From contig DAINBB010000016.1 in the NCBI GenBank assembly GCA_036733165.1, positions 1-34,651 on the forward strand: a DNA stretch of 34,651 bases, given 5' to 3'. Position numbers and translations under genes: made by a program. This DNA is from JAFGGT01 sp036733165 (lineage in GTDB: Archaea; Methanobacteriota_B; Thermococci; Methanofastidiosales; NM3). Shown one piece after another: positions 1-7,219 of the stretch. The stretch's first letter is position 1; the number at the start of each line of letters is the position of its first letter. The notes below the pieces were generated by a model. It was not told the origin of the DNA and made no database searches. It saw only the letters and a list, made by a program, of their open reading frames with translations.

Positions 1-243
1 GTCCAAAAGTTCCTGAAATCGTGCGTCGGAGCCCAACTTCCCTAAAAGACCGCTATCGGGTCCACCGAGCAATTCCAGTATGGATCGTCTGTCCTTGTCT
101 GCAACATTTTCCAAGGCCCGTCCGATGATGGCCTTTAGGATCGCTTGGTCCATCTCCGCGGCCGAGCAGGCGCATTCGCTCAAGATACTGTCCTTGGTCC
201 TGGAGTATCGCGTCAGGAACTCCCCTATTTCCTCGGGCTGCAT
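1..243 (-). CDS. Partial small helical protein of unknown function, C-terminus outside window
   Basis: An open frame runs from ATG at 243 to the window edge, giving 81 codons without a stop. It begins 6 nt after the stop of the PAS-domain gene on the same strand, so the two are probably one operon. The visible part is rich in charged residues and looks helical; two cysteines lie close together (SECACSA, about residues 21-27). I do not recognise the family. The codon use resembles the GC-rich backbone. The C-terminus is missing, so length and function cannot be judged. Confidence 0.6.
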   Translation of the reverse strand, partial: MQPEEIGEFLTRYSRTKDSILSECACSAAEMDQAILKAIIGRALENVADKDRRSILELLGGPDSGLLGKLGSDARFQELLD

Positions 244-249
244 GGGGAT

Positions 250-642
250 CTAGATGTCCAAGAGCCTCTTCTCGCCCTCGAGGTTCATTATCTCCCCTAT
301 CCTCTGGCTCGCCTCAAGGCATCCGAGGTAGTTGCCGTCGCCGTCCCTAAGGGCATAGTACTCTATCATGACCTTTTCCTTGTCGCCGAGGTCTATCCAG
401 AATCGCGCCTTGTCCCGCTCTCCAGACTTCATCTCAGATAGTATCCTCTCGACCTTCTCCACGCTCTTCTTGGGATGGCAGTCGTGCACGTCCAGCCCGA
501 TGGCCCCGAGGGGCCTCTTGAACAACCTTGTCTCATGCTTGTTCCAGGCCAGCACCTTGTCGTCCGCGTCCACTATCGAGAACTCGATCGGGATGGTCTC
601 AAGGAAAGCCTCCAATATTTTGCCTTCCAAATCGCCTATCAT
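250..642 (-). CDS. PAS-domain protein of the DUF438 C-terminal type
   Basis: This 130-residue protein is essentially one PAS domain. The segment with C55-H56-P57 (DVHDCHPKKS), the FWI strand near residue 81 and the ending LEGEKRLL match, from memory, the C-terminal PAS domain of DUF438 (COG2461) proteins. The hemerythrin-like and DUF438 parts usually found in front are absent, so it is a stand-alone sensor module. Such domains bind a ligand or cofactor; which one is not visible here. I chose ATG at 642 because GGTGATC, a strong archaeal ribosome site, sits just before it; a TTG at 657 is the alternative. It heads a short operon with the partial gene downstream. Confidence 0.75.
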   Translation of the reverse strand: MIGDLEGKILEAFLETIPIEFSIVDADDKVLAWNKHETRLFKRPLGAIGLDVHDCHPKKSVEKVERILSEMKSGERDKARFWIDLGDKEKVMIEYYALRDGDGNYLGCLEASQRIGEIMNLEGEKRLLDI

Positions 643-684
643 GGTGATCACCGGCAATATTATGACTGTTCCTATATTTATTTC

Positions 685-1812
685 CTACGCAATGCCCATG
701 AGCTTTTCATAGTATTTCGAGGAGCCCGTGTCCATGATCTCCCTTATCAGCGAGGCGGTACCCTGGCCCACGCCCCTTATCGAGGTGAGGTCGTCCAAAT
801 CGGAGATGCTCGACTGAAGATTCGATATCTCATGGGCAGCCCTTCCGTACGACGATGTCTTTCCCATTGCGCGCGTGATGTGCTCCATATGCTCCAGCAT
901 CACGGCCACCTTGTCGTTCAGGTCCAAGAGACCCTCGAAAAGGTGCGGTGGCATCCTCGGCGGCATGGAATGCTTCTGCGCCATCTTTTGGAATCTCATC
1001 CCTATCCTTTGGTAGTACCCGCCTGCGGCGTTCCCCCACCTGTCACCGGTGTACAATGCCTCATAATCGTCTATGAGATCGGGACGATATGACCCCAAGA
1101 CATCATAGAAGTGCTCCTTCTGCCTGCCGTCCTTGAGCGTCATCCCACCGAAGACCACGAAGTCGGCGCCCGCGTCCTTTGCGGCCGACACCGCGTCATC
1201 TATGTGCCGCAGGTCGTCTGTTAAAAGAGGTATCACCGGCATGAGGAAGACTCCGCAGGGTATCCCTCTCTCCTTGAAGGCCCTTATGGTATCCAATCTC
1301 TCGGAAGGGGGCGGCACGCCGGGTTCGAATATCCTGCTGACGTCGTCGTCGACGGAAGAGAGGCTGAAGCTCAGGACCGCGCCCCTGCGCCCTTTGATGT
1401 CCCCGATGACGTCAAGGTCCCTTTCGACCAGTGTGGACTTGGTAAGGATGTGCACTGGATGGCCGAATCGGTGCATCAGTCTGAGCGCGCCCCTTGTGAG
1501 CATGTAGTCCTTCTCCAGGGCCTGATAGCTGTCGCCCACTCCGCCGCCCAACATGAAGTAGCCTCCCTTGAAAGGGGCCCTCTTCCTTCGCGGGTCAAGC
1601 TCCCTTTTAAGGACGTTAAACGCATTGGCCTTTACCTCGACGTCTGAACCGAACTCGCCGTTGACGCCGTATTTCTCGGCCCTGCCGTCGCAGTAGGCGC
1701 AGTTGTGGAGGCAGCCCCTGTAAAGATTCATCCCGTATCTCGAGAGAAACCACGAGTCTATCCTCTTGTGTTTGATGAGTATGGACTTCGACTCAATCTC
1801 GGTGACCGTCAT
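685..1812 (-). CDS. Radical SAM protein, SplB-like (COG1533) family, with C-terminal helix-hairpin-helix
   Basis: The N-terminus has the radical SAM cluster motif C34-x3-C38-x2-C41 (GCLHNCAYC), which binds a 4Fe-4S cluster and cleaves S-adenosylmethionine. The context of the motif (MNLYRGCLHNCAYCDGR) resembles the COG1533 family that includes spore photoproduct lyase and Rv2578c-like proteins, but the substrate is unknown. After the barrel, the last 50 or so residues hold a helix-hairpin-helix-like segment (LTSIRGVGQGTASLIREI) of the sort that contacts DNA or mediates dimers. A nucleic-acid substrate is thus plausible but inferred. The gene overlaps the 3' end of the upstream HEAT-like gene by 20 bp, which suggests translational coupling. 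Confidence 0.85.
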   Translation of the reverse strand: MTVTEIESKSILIKHKRIDSWFLSRYGMNLYRGCLHNCAYCDGRAEKYGVNGEFGSDVEVKANAFNVLKRELDPRRKRAPFKGGYFMLGGGVGDSYQALEKDYMLTRGALRLMHRFGHPVHILTKSTLVERDLDVIGDIKGRRGAVLSFSLSSVDDDVSRIFEPGVPPPSERLDTIRAFKERGIPCGVFLMPVIPLLTDDLRHIDDAVSAAKDAGADFVVFGGMTLKDGRQKEHFYDVLGSYRPDLIDDYEALYTGDRWGNAAGGYYQRIGMRFQKMAQKHSMPPRMPPHLFEGLLDLNDKVAVMLEHMEHITRAMGKTSSYGRAAHEISNLQSSISDLDDLTSIRGVGQGTASLIREIMDTGSSKYYEKLMGIA

Positions 1813-2674
1813 TGAGCATATACCTTCTTTTTTTGTATTTATATTCGCTCACGCCGAGAAGCCCCATGGCGCGTTCGGGATACTTCTTGACAAGGTTCCG
1901 GCATGCACGGTAAGCTATCCAGTATGAGTTCGGGTCGCCCGACGATACAAGTTCCCCGACCAAAGAGAAAACAAGCTCAGGAAGTCTTCTCGACAGGTCG
2001 CTGAGATTGTTGCCGACAGACGTCCTCGCGTATCTGTCCGATTCCATGAAGAGGCCTCTAAGGATGGAAAGGGGATATTCCGGGTCCTTGTAGAACCATC
2101 TGTTCTCCTTGACAGGCCTCAAGGTCTCGGCAACGAACCTTCTCATCTTGGGATCGCCCGACCTTGAGAACTCCGTGAGCATCTCTCTGGCCTCGTCCGG
2201 GCGCGCGTTTATGATGCGCCTGAAGAAGTATTGCGAGAACTCCCTTGTTATCCAGTCCTCGGAGACGGCGGCGGCCTCAAGATACATCATCACCTCGCCA
2301 GGGGAGGACATTCCATGATTGGCCATGACGCCCAACGAGACCAACCTGGTCCTCTCTTCATCGGCTTCTTCGAACATGCGGATGAAGACCCCGAGAGATG
2401 ATGGGACGTCCACATGCGAGAACAAATAATCGCTCAACGTGTTGATGACATGGACGATGCCGTACGATACCCGCTTCTCGTCAGGTATCCTTGAGTAGAG
2501 ATATGCCACAGTTTCCTCAATGCCTTCCATGGCCGCCTCAAGCTCGCCCGAATCCAAGGGCGTGATTATGCTTCTGCCTATCATCTCCATGACGCGATCA
2601 TCGATCAGGTCCATAAAGAAAATTCCCACCTCATCACTTATCCATTTATCTTTGAGAACCCTTATAAGCTCCAA
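1793..2674 (-). CDS. HEAT-repeat-like helical protein
   Basis: A protein of about 290 residues made of helical pairs, with patterns such as DPKMRRFVAETLRP and SDRYARTSVGNNLSDLSRRLP that fit HEAT or armadillo-like repeats. These usually serve as protein-binding scaffolds; a DNA-glycosylase-like HEAT fold is another possibility given the radical SAM partner. The frame stays open to 3073, but everything past about 2690 is antisense to corA and should not be counted. I place the start at TTG 2674; GTG 2629 and ATG 2614 (after GAGGTG) are possible, and a minus-strand TATA-like box near 2684-2691 would favour one of those. The stop lies 20 bp inside the radical SAM gene. Confidence 0.65.
   Translation of the reverse strand: MELIRVLKDKWISDEVGIFFMDLIDDRVMEMIGRSIITPLDSGELEAAMEGIEETVAYLYSRIPDEKRVSYGIVHVINTLSDYLFSHVDVPSSLGVFIRMFEEADEERTRLVSLGVMANHGMSSPGEVMMYLEAAAVSEDWITREFSQYFFRRIINARPDEAREMLTEFSRSGDPKMRRFVAETLRPVKENRWFYKDPEYPLSILRGLFMESDRYARTSVGNNLSDLSRRLPELVFSLVGELVSSGDPNSYWIAYRACRNLVKKYPERAMGLLGVSEYKYKKRRYMLNDGHRD
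2661..2668 (+). promoter_or_regulatory. TATA-like box for leaderless corA
   Basis: CTTATAAG is centred about 28 nt before the corA ATG at 2693, the distance expected if transcription starts at or next to the start codon. It lies in a short divergent interval shared with the HEAT-like gene. Confidence 0.55.
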
Positions 2675-2692
2675 AGACTTACCAGATATAAG

Positions 2693-3730
2693 ATGTCCAG
2701 CGCGAAGAAGATCGGCTCCCCTCCGGGAACACTGGTCCATGTCGGGAAGAAAAGAACGCACGATGTCAGGATAACCCAGTACATCTACGACAAGGAAAGC
2801 GTGGAAAAGTACGCTATCGGAAGTGTGGATGACATCAGGGACCCTGGGAAAAGGAATTCCTGGATAGATGTCTCGGGTATCCACGACATGGACATCATAG
2901 AGAAGTTCGGCGCTCGATACGACATCCACTCGCTGGTCCTCGAGGACATAATGAACACCCATCAAAGGCCAAAGCTCGAGGAGTATGAGGACTATCTGTT
3001 CATCGTGCTCAAGGGGCTCTCCGCCATCGATGGCGGCATCGAACTGGAACAGGTCAGCCTGCTCTTGTTCCACAATCTTGCAATTACGTTCCAGGAAGGG
3101 GAAGAGACCATGTTCTCGAACCTCGAGGAACGGCTGAACGCCCCCAAAGGCAAGCTGAAGAAGTACGGCAGCGACTATCTTGCATATGCGGCGATAGATA
3201 TCATCGTCGACGGATACTTCATAATACTGGAGAATCTGGCAGAGAAGATACAGTGCCTCGAGAGGGAGGTCATAGTGGAGATGTCGGAAGAGGGTCTCGT
3301 CAAGATCCAGAGGTTAAAGAACGAACTTACCGAGCTCCGCAAGACCATCTATCCCCTCAGGGAGGTGATGAGCAAGCTCGAAAAGACGGGGAGCGACCTG
3401 ATAAAGGACTCCACCGACATCTACCTGAGGGACGTCTACGACCACCTCGTCCAGATCCTCGAGGCCATTGAAACGTACAGGGAAATGCTGTCCGGACTTC
3501 TGGAGATCCACCTCTCCAATATGAGCAACAAGATGAACGAGGTCATGAAGATACTGACCATCATAGCCACCATATTCATTCCTCTTTCATTTATCACAGG
3601 GGTGTTCGGAATGAACTTCGTATACATGCCCGAGCTTCAATGGAAGTACTCCTACCCCCTGACCCTCGCGGCCATGTTCCTCATAGTTATCGTCATGCTG
3701 CTGTTCTTCAGGAAAAAGAGATGGATATGA
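2693..3730 (+). CDS. corA: CorA-family magnesium/cobalt transporter
   Basis: This 345-residue protein has the full CorA plan: a cytoplasmic N-terminal domain (VLEDIMNTHQRPKLEEYEDY near residues 82-101), a long coiled-coil stalk, and two C-terminal membrane helices. The signature GMN motif is at residues 306-308 (GVFGMNF), at the end of the first membrane helix, followed by the short loop YMPEL, the second helix and a basic tail (FRKKRWI). CorA pentamers carry Mg2+ and related divalent metals across the cell membrane. The start fits a leaderless transcript from the TATA-like box at 2661-2668. It converges on the polyferredoxin gene with a gap of only 7 bp. Confidence 0.93.
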   Translation: MSSAKKIGSPPGTLVHVGKKRTHDVRITQYIYDKESVEKYAIGSVDDIRDPGKRNSWIDVSGIHDMDIIEKFGARYDIHSLVLEDIMNTHQRPKLEEYEDYLFIVLKGLSAIDGGIELEQVSLLLFHNLAITFQEGEETMFSNLEERLNAPKGKLKKYGSDYLAYAAIDIIVDGYFIILENLAEKIQCLEREVIVEMSEEGLVKIQRLKNELTELRKTIYPLREVMSKLEKTGSDLIKDSTDIYLRDVYDHLVQILEAIETYREMLSGLLEIHLSNMSNKMNEVMKILTIIATIFIPLSFITGVFGMNFVYMPELQWKYSYPLTLAAMFLIVIVMLLFFRKKRWI

Positions 3731-3737
3731 GCCTGGC

Positions 3738-4379
3738 TCACATCCTTATGGAATCGTGCTTGCACGCGTCCTCGCACCGGTAGCAGAGGATGCAGTGCGC
3801 TCCGGATATCCCGGCATCGTCCTTTCCTACCGTTATCGCGTCGGTCGGGCAGACCTTCTCGCATGCCTTGCAGTGCTTGCAGCTGGAGGATATCTTGGGC
3901 ATCAGCGGCCTTGCGGCCGCGGGCAGCCTCATTATCAGACCGAAGGGACAGACGTACCTGTGCCATATCCTCGGCGCCAGAGGCGTCAAAAAGACAAACG
4001 CGAGCATGAGTATGGGTATCTGGACCCTTATCTTCGTGTATGGCATCAAAGCCTTCATTACAAGTATCGCCAATATCGCGACGGACAGCATGTAGAACAC
4101 CGCCCTGAGGCCGTCCAGCCTTCCCGAATCGATCCTCCTTATGCCGAGCCTTCCAAGGACCGCGCCAAGCATCTTGTCGTATGCGTGAAACGGGCACAGG
4201 TAGCCACAGAACAGCCTTCCGTAGAATACCGACCCTGCCGACAGCAACAGCATCAAGGTGATGGCCAGCGGTTCCCTCTTGGTCCTGACCATGAAGAAAA
4301 GGACGGCAAGGGAGGCCAGCAGCGTCATCCATTGTATCATCCTGCGAGCTTTCATCGTTCCATTTCTATTAGGGCCCAC
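3738..4379 (-). CDS. Membrane polyferredoxin-like 4Fe-4S protein (NapH/NosR C-terminal type)
   Basis: About 213 residues with four or five hydrophobic segments and many cysteines. The membrane part carries FCGYLCPFHAYD (C58, C62) and RYVCPFGLIM (C144), as in NapH/NosR/YccM-type proteins. The C-terminus holds two ferredoxin motifs: C167-x2-C170-x2-C173-x3-C177-P and C196-x2-C199-x2-C202-x3-C206. It should pass electrons at the membrane; donor and acceptor are unknown. The second motif ends CKH rather than CP. The start may be a leaderless GTG at 4379, about 24 nt after a TATA-like stretch, or ATG at 4355. It is divergent from a TrmB-type regulator, a likely controller. Confidence 0.85.
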   Translation of the reverse strand: MGPNRNGTMKARRMIQWMTLLASLAVLFFMVRTKREPLAITLMLLLSAGSVFYGRLFCGYLCPFHAYDKMLGAVLGRLGIRRIDSGRLDGLRAVFYMLSVAILAILVMKALMPYTKIRVQIPILMLAFVFLTPLAPRIWHRYVCPFGLIMRLPAAARPLMPKISSSCKHCKACEKVCPTDAITVGKDDAGISGAHCILCYRCEDACKHDSIRM

Positions 4380-4397
4380 TTTAAAGAATTTCCATAA

Positions 4398-4427
4398 CTA
4401 TAATATAGTAAAGTTATTAAATATATA
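4398..4427. promoter_or_regulatory. Divergent promoter region between polyferredoxin and TrmB-type genes
   Basis: Two AT-rich TATA-like elements lie within 30 bp. TTAAATATATA (4417-4427) is about 21 nt before the regulator ATG at 4443. On the minus strand TACTATATTATAG (4410-4398) is about 25 nt before GTG 4379. The closeness of the two promoters means that one bound regulator could affect both genes. Confidence 0.5.
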
Positions 4428-4442
4428 CAGCGACATTCCCAC

Positions 4443-5195
4443 ATGCAGACCAGGGAATCCCTGCAGGAGGTGGGCCTGACAGAGTACGAGGCCAGGGTCG
4501 TCATCTCCGCCGTCAGTGCCGGAGGCTCCACCGCCAAGTCTCTCTCAGGCAGTTCGGGCGTGCCATATTCAAGGATATACGGGACATTGGACTCCCTTGT
4601 CGGGAAAGGTTGGCTGATCAGGACGGATGGGCGGCCCTCCATGTTCCTTCCGGGGGATGTTGACGCGCTCCTGGAGAAGCACCTGAAGGAGAGGAGACAG
4701 CGCATAGACGAGCTCAAACACCATCTCTCGTCCATGAGGCGGGACGGGGATGCCGTCATGAATCCGTCGTTCTCCATTGGTTACGGATGGGAGGCATTCC
4801 TTGAGAAGCTGTCCATGCTTCACGGAGCGGCCGGCTCGGTCAACGGCGTCATAGGATTTTCACATAAGGAAAACCTCCCGAACCTGATGGACATCCTGAA
4901 CGAAAGATTCGTGCAGGGCCTGGTATTTGTAAAGGAGAAGGTATTTCTTGAAAATCGGGAGACGATGGGGAGGATTGCCGACAAGAACGTCAGGACGCTC
5001 TCCTTCACGCCGCCGCTCTGGTTGTTCTTCATCGACGGCAAGGACATCCTCCTTGCCATACCATTGGACCCCAAGGACGAGGACGGAACGTCCGATGTCA
5101 AGTATCTTGAGCTCAACAACTTCACCATGGGAGACATGCTGAGCGAGATAATGGGCGTTGCGCTTAGGGACTCCAGGCAGGCAGAAGGGTTGTGA
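4443..5195 (+). CDS. TrmB-family transcriptional regulator
   Basis: Residues 1-75 form a winged helix of the TrmB type (LQEVGLTEYEARVVISAVSA, then VPYSRIYGTLDSLVGKGWL), followed by a charged helix (LEKHLKERRQRIDELKHHL) typical of the dimerising linker. The remaining part, to residue 250, is the effector domain, but I see no clear sugar-binding motif, so the ligand is open. The family usually represses or activates neighbouring genes in response to sugars or redox state. It is divergent from the membrane polyferredoxin gene, the obvious candidate target. The ATG follows a TATA-like box at leaderless distance. It converges on the methyltransferase gene with 13 bp between stops. Confidence 0.82.
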   Translation: MQTRESLQEVGLTEYEARVVISAVSAGGSTAKSLSGSSGVPYSRIYGTLDSLVGKGWLIRTDGRPSMFLPGDVDALLEKHLKERRQRIDELKHHLSSMRRDGDAVMNPSFSIGYGWEAFLEKLSMLHGAAGSVNGVIGFSHKENLPNLMDILNERFVQGLVFVKEKVFLENRETMGRIADKNVRTLSFTPPLWLFFIDGKDILLAIPLDPKDEDGTSDVKYLELNNFTMGDMLSEIMGVALRDSRQAEGL

Positions 5196-5208
5196 GAGGG
5201 CCTTATCC

Positions 5209-5850
5209 CTAGTCCTTGAACTCACTTTTCACGGCCTTTACGACCATGCCCTTCGGGACCATGTGTCCCTTTAGAGGGATCCAGAAACTCTTGTAGTACT
5301 CGAAAGAAATGTCGTCAAATCCGGCGGATGTCAAAAGATCGCTTAGCTCTTCCCCGCTGTAGAGCCTCAGATTCATCTTTCTTATGTGGCCCGCGTGGTC
5401 AAGTCCGTCATCCTTGTTGTACGCCATCTCCAAGACAAGCCTCCCGCCGGGTTTCATCACCCTGTATGCCTCCCTGAGGGCCCCCTGCGGGTCGGACCAG
5501 AAGAAGAAGGTCTCTATTGCCGCCATGGCGGAGAACTCATTGTCCTTCCATGGCAGTGACGAGGCATCGCCTTGAACGAACTCTGCCTTGCCGGACCTGA
5601 CAAGGTCCTTGTTCATGTCCTTTGCCAGCCTTACCATCTCCTCGGAGCAGTCCAGGCCCGCTATCCTCGAGACATGGGATGCGTACTTCTTTATGAAAAG
5701 GCCAGAGCCGAATCCTATCTCAAGGTAGGTGTCATCCTCTTTGAGGTCGAGCACCCTTGCCGTGTTCTTATAGAAGTCCCTGTGCCCCCACGCCATGCCC
5801 CTCGCCAAGAGCCTTCCAAAAAACCCGGTCGGGTTGGAGTATTGCGACAT
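5209..5850 (-). CDS. Class I SAM-dependent methyltransferase (UbiE/COQ5-like)
   Basis: The 213-residue protein has a Rossmann methyltransferase fold: motif I LEIGFGSG (residues 43-50) for binding S-adenosylmethionine, an acidic residue in the next strand (IAGLDCSEEM), motif II near QGDASSLPW, and the common VMKPGGRLVLE segment. The substrate cannot be told from sequence; small molecules or lipids are usual for this group. The transcript is probably leaderless, since AAATATA (about 5877-5871) lies 24 nt before the ATG. Its promoter is the last backbone-type sequence before the AT-rich island, so the island boundary lies directly behind this promoter. Confidence 0.85.
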   Translation of the reverse strand: MSQYSNPTGFFGRLLARGMAWGHRDFYKNTARVLDLKEDDTYLEIGFGSGLFIKKYASHVSRIAGLDCSEEMVRLAKDMNKDLVRSGKAEFVQGDASSLPWKDNEFSAMAAIETFFFWSDPQGALREAYRVMKPGGRLVLEMAYNKDDGLDHAGHIRKMNLRLYSGEELSDLLTSAGFDDISFEYYKSFWIPLKGHMVPKGMVVKAVKSEFKD

Positions 5851-5865
5851 TGAATTGTCATATGA

Positions 5866-5880
5866 GATAGTATATTTACA
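5866..5880 (-). promoter_or_regulatory. TATA-like box of the methyltransferase gene at the island edge
   Basis: On the minus strand TGTAAATATACTATC spans 5880-5866, about 24 nt before the ATG at 5850. The stop codon of the island nuclease gene begins only 6 bp further out, so foreign DNA abuts this promoter. Confidence 0.5.
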
Positions 5881-5885
5881 GTTTT

Positions 5886-6947
5886 CTATGGGTTCTTAAA
5901 TAATATGTCATTTATCCATCCTTTATCTAATACAAATTGAAATGTTCTAATAATATGATTTTTTTCAAAGAGCATATATATATTCGGGAAGAACTTTAGT
6001 TTATTATTAATCATTTGTGTCCCATATTGGTCCTTCACTATATCTCTATATTTAATAGGAAAAAAGAAAAAAGCTTTCCATATTGAATTTATTTCATCTT
6101 TATGAGTTCTTAATTCAATTTCAAATTTGATTGGTATTTCTTCATATAATTTCTTATATAATTCTCTATATCTGTCTTCAATATGATATTCATCAAAGAA
6201 TTCCTTTGAAGGAGGATTGTATGTTATGCGAGAATATGCGATATCTGAATCTGATAATTCATTGTAAGGAAATTCTTCCAACGAATATAATAGAGCAGGA
6301 AACTTGCCATCTATTGAAACATGATATAGATAAAATTTTGGTTCAATATTATCAAGATAAAATTTTGTTATTCTATGTATATCTTCTATAGTGATAATGT
6401 AATTATCATTTTCCCCTTTATATCGATACATTTCATTAAAAATAGCTTCTACATGAGGATTAAGATAGAATATATCTTCCAATAGAATACCGTGCGCATA
6501 AGCATAATTCACGGCATTTTTAGTATATCCACTTGTTGAATAATAAATACCTGTATCTGTGAACCGTATTAAATCCTTTTCAATTGGTTTACCATTTATA
6601 TAGGAAAAATAACATTCAGAGATATCTTTCATCACTCCAACGAAATCCCTTATTTTTGGTAGACCTACTTTTTCATTATTATGTTTGCATTCACATATCA
6701 ATCTAAGGGGATAAATATTAGGTACTCGTTCATATATGCCAACAGCATCAATCTGATGTTTTTCTCCTCGACCATAAATAAATATTTTATTACTGGGATC
6801 AATCTTGACGTTATATTTTTTCTGTAAGAGGTCTTTATCTATAGTGCCGGATAATACAATGTCATGCAATTCATGGTATCCTTGACATTTTATTTTTTGA
6901 AAAATTAAAGCTTCAATAATATATCCGTATATTTGTTCTTTTTTCAT
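5886..6947 (-). CDS. Predicted PD-(D/E)XK restriction-like nuclease with unknown C-terminal domain
   Basis: Residues 1-115 fit a PD-(D/E)XK nuclease: an N-terminal helix with an acidic residue (YIIEALIF, E12), GEKHQIDAVGIY giving D67, then LRLICECKHN giving E86-x-K88, followed by GLPKIRDFVGVMKDI, a helix arrangement like that of Mrr-type restriction enzymes. The active-site order D-x18-E-x-K is complete, so I expect DNA cleavage. Residues about 120-353 form a second, unrecognised domain that may recognise the target or a partner. No methyltransferase neighbour protects the host, so it is not a standard type II restriction pair. Codon use is extremely AT-rich, unlike the flanks. A TATA-like element about 20-26 nt before the ATG suggests a short or absent leader. 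Confidence 0.7.
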   Translation of the reverse strand: MKKEQIYGYIIEALIFQKIKCQGYHELHDIVLSGTIDKDLLQKKYNVKIDPSNKIFIYGRGEKHQIDAVGIYERVPNIYPLRLICECKHNNEKVGLPKIRDFVGVMKDISECYFSYINGKPIEKDLIRFTDTGIYYSTSGYTKNAVNYAYAHGILLEDIFYLNPHVEAIFNEMYRYKGENDNYIITIEDIHRITKFYLDNIEPKFYLYHVSIDGKFPALLYSLEEFPYNELSDSDIAYSRITYNPPSKEFFDEYHIEDRYRELYKKLYEEIPIKFEIELRTHKDEINSIWKAFFFFPIKYRDIVKDQYGTQMINNKLKFFPNIYMLFEKNHIIRTFQFVLDKGWINDILFKNP

Positions 6948-7219
6948 ATTTCTAATTTTATATGTTATAATATTTTAATATATTCATTATATTACAAAAT
7001 ATATTTTGCACATATAATGATCTAATTCATGATGTGTTTTGATTTGTCAGGATGAAACTCATCATATTTTACATTGCTCGTGGTTTTGTATTTGGTGGGC
7101 TTCTTTATTGTATTATCTGAGATATCTGTTATTATATTTTTTATATAACAGTTCCGAATGTAACTTAGTCTGGCTTCTATGGCAACTTATTTTTATATAA
7201 TGAAAAACATAAACCGGAC
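6948..7219. other. AT-rich divergent intergenic region in the island
   Basis: This 272-bp gap separates the nuclease gene (leftward) from the HEPN gene (rightward) and holds both promoters. It contains a small inverted repeat GATGA-AAC-TCATC at 7051-7063 and a 22-codon hydrophobic reading frame at 7052-7120 (starts MKLIIFYIARGF) with only a weak AGG before it. I would not call that frame a gene without comparative support. No RNA gene was recognised. Confidence 0.5.
7190..7200 (+). promoter_or_regulatory. TATA-like box for leaderless HEPN gene
   Basis: TTTTTATATAA is centred 25 nt before the ATG at 7220, and no ribosome site lies in between, which fits a leaderless transcript. Confidence 0.55.

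Noticed and set aside
2675..3073. N-terminal extension of the HEAT-like frame to 3073
   Set aside because: It is fully antisense to the conserved first part of corA and does not resemble the rest of the protein.
3652..4332. 226-residue frame opposite the end of corA and shifted against the polyferredoxin gene
   Set aside because: It is a shadow of the polyferredoxin gene in another frame and has no family features.
7052..7120. 22-codon hydrophobic reading frame between the nuclease and HEPN genes
   Set aside because: Too short, weak ribosome site, and AT-rich DNA often encodes such hydrophobic runs.
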